A stretch of 64,000 nucleotides of DNA from positions 124,001 through 188,000 of the forward strand of contig NZ_LMQO01000001.1 of assembly GCF_001425385.1 (NCBI RefSeq). The letters are read 5' to 3'. Source of the DNA: Sphingomonas sp. Leaf407. Lineage in GTDB: Bacteria > Pseudomonadota > Alphaproteobacteria > Sphingomonadales > Sphingomonadaceae. The notes under the pieces are model-generated. The model saw nothing but the letters and a program-made list of their open reading frames with translations. It did no database searches and was not told the origin of the DNA. Below are positions 61,356 to 64,000 of this stretch, piece by piece (position 1 is the first letter of the stretch; every line of letters begins with the position of its first letter). The translations under genes were made by a program, and so were the position numbers.

Positions 61356-61598
61356 ATGCCGATCGCGACCCTGTTCGCGGCGCTGCTCCTCGCTGCGCCA
61401 CAGGTGGCAACCCCTGCCGCCGCCACGCTTGCCACCACGACGATCCAGCTTGCCGACGGCACGCCGATCCGCCCGACGACCCGCGTCTGTTTCAAGAACG
61501 CGCGGACGGGATCGATCACCCCGACCAAGCTGTGCCGCAGCTACGCCCGCTGGCTGCGCGACGGCATCGATCCCGCACTGGCCCGCCGCATTCGCTAA
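61356..61598 (+). CDS. Small exported protein, CX14C-W family, copy 3
   Basis: An 80-aa protein closely related to copy 2: signal peptide (LFAALLLAAPQVATPAAA), ATTTIQLADGTPIRPTTR, then C-x14-C-x5-W-x3-G-I-D and the end ALARRIR. It is the same length as copy 2 and 63 bp downstream. The trio reads as a gene-duplication array. Confidence 0.8.
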   Translation: MPIATLFAALLLAAPQVATPAAATLATTTIQLADGTPIRPTTRVCFKNARTGSITPTKLCRSYARWLRDGIDPALARRIR

Positions 61599-61604
61599 AC
61601 GCCG

Positions 61605-62753
61605 TCAAAGCTGGCGTTCGTACATCTGGTAGATGCGGTTGATGCGGCTGTCGATCGTCGTGGCGATCGCGTTCATGCCCTGATTGTCGTCGAGCACCCA
61701 GCCGATCTCGCCGCGCGACGCGCCGAACTTCGCCACCGCGTCGCGGCGGATATATTCGATCATCATGAAGGCGAGCTGGCTCGCCATGCGCGACGCCTGC
61801 AATTTCTTGACCACGCCCATCAACGGCACGCGCATCGTCCGCGCCTTGGGCGCCCGCAGCCACAGCAGCAGCTTGGCCCAGTTGAACGGCAACAGATTGC
61901 CCTTCATCGGTTTGAGCGGCTCGTTCATGTCGGGCAGGGTAATCATGAAGGCGACGGGTTCGCCGTCCAGCTCGGCGATACGGATCAGGTCGCCGAACAC
62001 CAGCGGCTTCAGCTTCTTGCCGACGTCGTCGACCTCGGGCTGGGTCAGCGGTACGAAGCCCCAGTTGTCCGACCACGCATCGTTCAGGATGCGCAGAATG
62101 ATCGCCGCCTCGTCGGCGAACTTCGACTTGTCGACCCGGCGGATATGGATGCGCGGGTTCTTCTCGCCCGCCGCGACGATGCGCTGGACGATCGGCGGGA
62201 AGTCCTTGGTGATGTCCAGCTCATAGGTGACGAGCTGCTTGACGCCCTGATAGCCCGCCGCCTCGATCCACCCCTGATATTGCGGCAGGTGATGGCCCAT
62301 CAGCACGGTCGGGCTATGGTCATGTCCCTTGATGAGCAGTCCGGGCTCTTCCCAGATCGACAGGCTGCACGGCCCGATCGTCTTGGTCATGCCCTTGCCG
62401 CGCAGCCATTCCTCGGCCGTCGCGATCAGCGCCGATGCGGTCTCGCCATCCTCCGCTTCGAACATGCCCCAGAAGCCGACACCGGGACCGAAGCCCTTGT
62501 CGGCGGGCATCGTCAGCGCCAGCGTGTCGAGATGCGCCGAAATCCGGCCGATTACCCGGCCGTCGCGCTCGGCGATATGAAGCTGCCCCTCGGCATGGCT
62601 GAACCAGCCGTTCTTCTTCGGATCGATCGTCGCGGCGACTTCCGATTTCAGCGGCGGCACCCAGTGCGGATCATTGGCATACAGGCGATAGGGCAGGGCG
62701 ATGAACGCCTTGCGATCGGCGGCGGACAGGACCGGACGGACGGTGATCGACAT
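61605..62753 (-). CDS. GNAT-like acyltransferase, possible ceramide synthase-type protein
   Basis: A 382-aa cytoplasmic protein of GNAT-like character. RPVLSAADRKAFIALPYRLY and HWVPPLKSEV open it, ERDGRVIGRISAHLD resembles the acetyl-CoA core, and a second half has ASQLAFMMIEYIRRDAV. It resembles long sphingomonad and Caulobacter proteins labelled N-acetyltransferase; I recall one as the bacterial ceramide synthase. Since a fatty-acid hydroxylase follows, a role in sphingolipid synthesis is possible but unproven. GGGGAAG precedes ATG 62753. Confidence 0.7.
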   Translation of the reverse strand: MSITVRPVLSAADRKAFIALPYRLYANDPHWVPPLKSEVAATIDPKKNGWFSHAEGQLHIAERDGRVIGRISAHLDTLALTMPADKGFGPGVGFWGMFEAEDGETASALIATAEEWLRGKGMTKTIGPCSLSIWEEPGLLIKGHDHSPTVLMGHHLPQYQGWIEAAGYQGVKQLVTYELDITKDFPPIVQRIVAAGEKNPRIHIRRVDKSKFADEAAIILRILNDAWSDNWGFVPLTQPEVDDVGKKLKPLVFGDLIRIAELDGEPVAFMITLPDMNEPLKPMKGNLLPFNWAKLLLWLRAPKARTMRVPLMGVVKKLQASRMASQLAFMMIEYIRRDAVAKFGASRGEIGWVLDDNQGMNAIATTIDSRINRIYQMYERQL

Positions 62754-62773
62754 GGCTTCCCCCCAAACGACAA

Positions 62774-62796
62774 CGGGGCGGCAATGCGCCGCCCCG
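62774..62796 (-). terminator. Hairpin between the hydroxylase and GNAT-like genes
   Basis: CGGGGCGGC and GCCGCCCCG (9-bp stem, 5-nt loop). On the minus strand it is followed by TTGTCGTTT, a weak T-rich tail. It may end or attenuate the upstream transcript before the GNAT-like gene. Confidence 0.6.
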
Positions 62797-62821
62797 TATC
62801 AAACATCAAATGACAAATCGG

Positions 62822-63580
62822 TCATCCGCGGTAACGCGGGTGCCCCTTGGCGACGCCGCCAGACAGTTCGGCGACCTTCGGATATTTCTTTGCGACATCC
62901 TCGGTATAGCCGAGGTTGAAGACGGTCGGGCTCTTCTCCGGCCGTTCCGAACGCTCGTAATGGGTCCCGAAAATCTTGTCCCAGAAGAAGTTGGTGATGC
63001 CGAAATTGCCATGTTCGTCGTGGAAGTGATGCGCCATGTGCTTGCGCTTCCATGCGACCAGCAGCTTGTTCTTTGGCTTGTAGGCCAGATGCTGGATGCA
63101 GTGGCAGAATTCGTAGAAGCAGGTCGTCAGCAGGCCGGTCGCCAGCGCCGCCATCGCCCCGCCGAACCCGCCGATGGCATAGCCGACCGGTGCGGTCGCG
63201 ATCGCGATCGCCGGCAGCGTGGTGTGGAGCGCACCGAACAGGACCTCCAGATGGTTGGGGTCCTGATGATGGTCGTAATGGATGCGCTTCCACGTTGCGG
63301 CGAGCGGCGCGAACTTGAACATCCAGTTGGAATGCAGCACCCAGCGGTGCAGCACATACCACACCAGCGGATAGGCGACGATCGCGATGCCGATCGACGC
63401 CAGCGTCGGGACCAGCGGCGCGGGCGACCAGATGAACAGGCCGACCGCGACGACCGACAGCGCCAGATAGGCGATGATCGCCGGATACTGGAAAAACGCG
63501 ACGACCAACTCCTTGAAGGTCATCTTGTCGAGATGGTGCGACTTCTTCCAGAAGCCCTGCTTCTCGGTGATCGCGGTCAT
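62822..63580 (-). CDS. Fatty acid hydroxylase / sterol desaturase family protein
   Basis: A 252-aa di-iron membrane enzyme. His clusters typical of the family are seen: HRWVLH (about 97), HYDHH (about 120), HCIQH (about 175), and HMAHHFHDEHG (about 195). Four membrane helices precede and separate them. Such enzymes hydroxylate lipid acyl chains, for example the 2-hydroxy fatty acids typical of sphingomonad glycosphingolipids. The start is MTAITEKQG; the 26 codons upstream are not conserved-looking. Confidence 0.88.
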   Translation of the reverse strand: MTAITEKQGFWKKSHHLDKMTFKELVVAFFQYPAIIAYLALSVVAVGLFIWSPAPLVPTLASIGIAIVAYPLVWYVLHRWVLHSNWMFKFAPLAATWKRIHYDHHQDPNHLEVLFGALHTTLPAIAIATAPVGYAIGGFGGAMAALATGLLTTCFYEFCHCIQHLAYKPKNKLLVAWKRKHMAHHFHDEHGNFGITNFFWDKIFGTHYERSERPEKSPTVFNLGYTEDVAKKYPKVAELSGGVAKGHPRYRG

Positions 63581-63676
63581 CGGCACAACTTCCTCAAACG
63601 ATTCCTTGACCGGGCATGTAACGCCCATCGTGATGCTTTGGCGACGCTTTGCGGCCAAAGTGGGACGGTATCGCGT

Positions 63677-64000
63677 CTATTCCTCGGTACGGATCAGCAC
63701 GGCCTCACCGATCAGGAAGAACAACAGGAACGGCGCCCAAGCCGCCAGAAACGGCGGATAGGCACCCAGGTTCCCCATCGCCAACGCGAAATTGTCCGCC
63801 ACGAAATAGGTAAAGCCAAGCGCCATGCCAATGACCGCGCGGACGAACAATTTGCCCGATCGTGCCACGCCGAATGCCGCGACCGCCGCCAGCAGCGGCA
63901 TCAGCACCGCCGACAACGGCCCCGACAGCTTGTGCCACAACGCGCCTTCCAGCGCCTTGGTCGGGCGACCGGCTTCGGTCAGATCGTCGATCGCCACCGA
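63677..64000 (-). CDS. lptG: LPS export ABC transporter permease LptG, C-terminal part (truncated by window edge)
   Basis: The frame runs off the window end, so only the last 107 residues are seen: SVAIDDLTEAGRPTKAL, then three helices (LMPLLAAVAAFGVA, VIGMALGFTYFVADNFAL, FLAAWAPFLLFFLIGEAVLI). This matches the C-terminal half of LptF/LptG permeases, which move LPS from the inner membrane to the Lpt bridge. LptG is more likely than LptF from the tail. Confidence 0.8.
   Translation of the reverse strand, partial: SVAIDDLTEAGRPTKALEGALWHKLSGPLSAVLMPLLAAVAAFGVARSGKLFVRAVIGMALGFTYFVADNFALAMGNLGAYPPFLAAWAPFLLFFLIGEAVLIRTEE

Noticed and set aside
1..64000. tRNA genes
   Set aside because: No T-arm/anticodon-arm pattern was recognised on either strand by reading; a covariance search was not possible.

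Overview
The window is about 64 kb of GC-rich bacterial chromosome with densely packed genes, short intergenic gaps and many ATGA start/stop overlaps. Gene content and style point to a sphingomonad alphaproteobacterium (Sphingomonas or a close relative). The evidence is a split methionine synthase, a GcrA cell-cycle regulator, a complete phyP-nepR-phyR-ecfG general stress locus, an argD-argF-hslO run, ppiD-trpE, queC-queE, and dispersed palindromic intergenic repeats. No phage, insertion sequence, CRISPR array, tRNA or rRNA was seen. One structural RNA, the SRP 4.5S RNA, is present.

Layout: 1-3.7 kb, metH in two genes separated by a palindromic repeat. 3.9-4.8 kb, a MerC-like membrane protein and Zur behind a candidate Zur box. 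4.9-13 kb, dxs, a VapBC pair, an alpha/beta hydrolase, TlyA, TspO, UbiK, YbjN, proC and a subclass B3 metallo-beta-lactamase. 13.3-20 kb, a MarR regulator and ilvE, an HTH gene with a triple operator, a thiolase, topoisomerase IB-MscS, and a PfpI/DJ-1 protein. 20-24.7 kb, an envelope polysaccharide group (acyltransferase, O-antigen ligase-like protein, a 46-aa membrane ORF, a glycosyltransferase). 24.7-32.6 kb, DUF2945, RadA, CvpA, an IscU-like protein, a KefB/C antiporter, a PAS-GGDEF protein, DgkA and DUF423. 32.8-42.4 kb, trpE, ppiD, tpiA, ffs, a serine beta-lactamase-like protein and parE. 42.6-49.6 kb, gcrA, an ABC-2 permease, argD-argF-hslO and queC-queE. 49.6-53.6 kb, the general stress response locus. 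53.7-60.4 kb, glnE, bcp, an M23 peptidase, erpA and xthA. 60.4-61.6 kb, three tandem small secreted paralogues. 61.6-64 kb, a GNAT-like acyltransferase, a fatty-acid hydroxylase and the end of lptG.

The most connected story is general stress control. The PhyR/NepR/EcfG module is followed by a second small ORF resembling NepR, and perfect matches to the EcfG promoter pattern (GGAAC-N17-GTT) lie in front of nepR, the PfpI/DJ-1 gene and the DUF2945 gene, with a near match facing topoisomerase IB-mscS. The most novel-looking system is the tandem trio of small exported proteins sharing C-x14-C-x5-W-x3-G-[VI]-[DN]; it sits behind a sigma-54-like -24/-12 element and nested inverted repeats. Other signals of note are three 17-bp GTCAA-N7-TTGAC operators ahead of an HTH gene, and repeat hairpins that appear to donate the Shine-Dalgarno sequence of the following gene.
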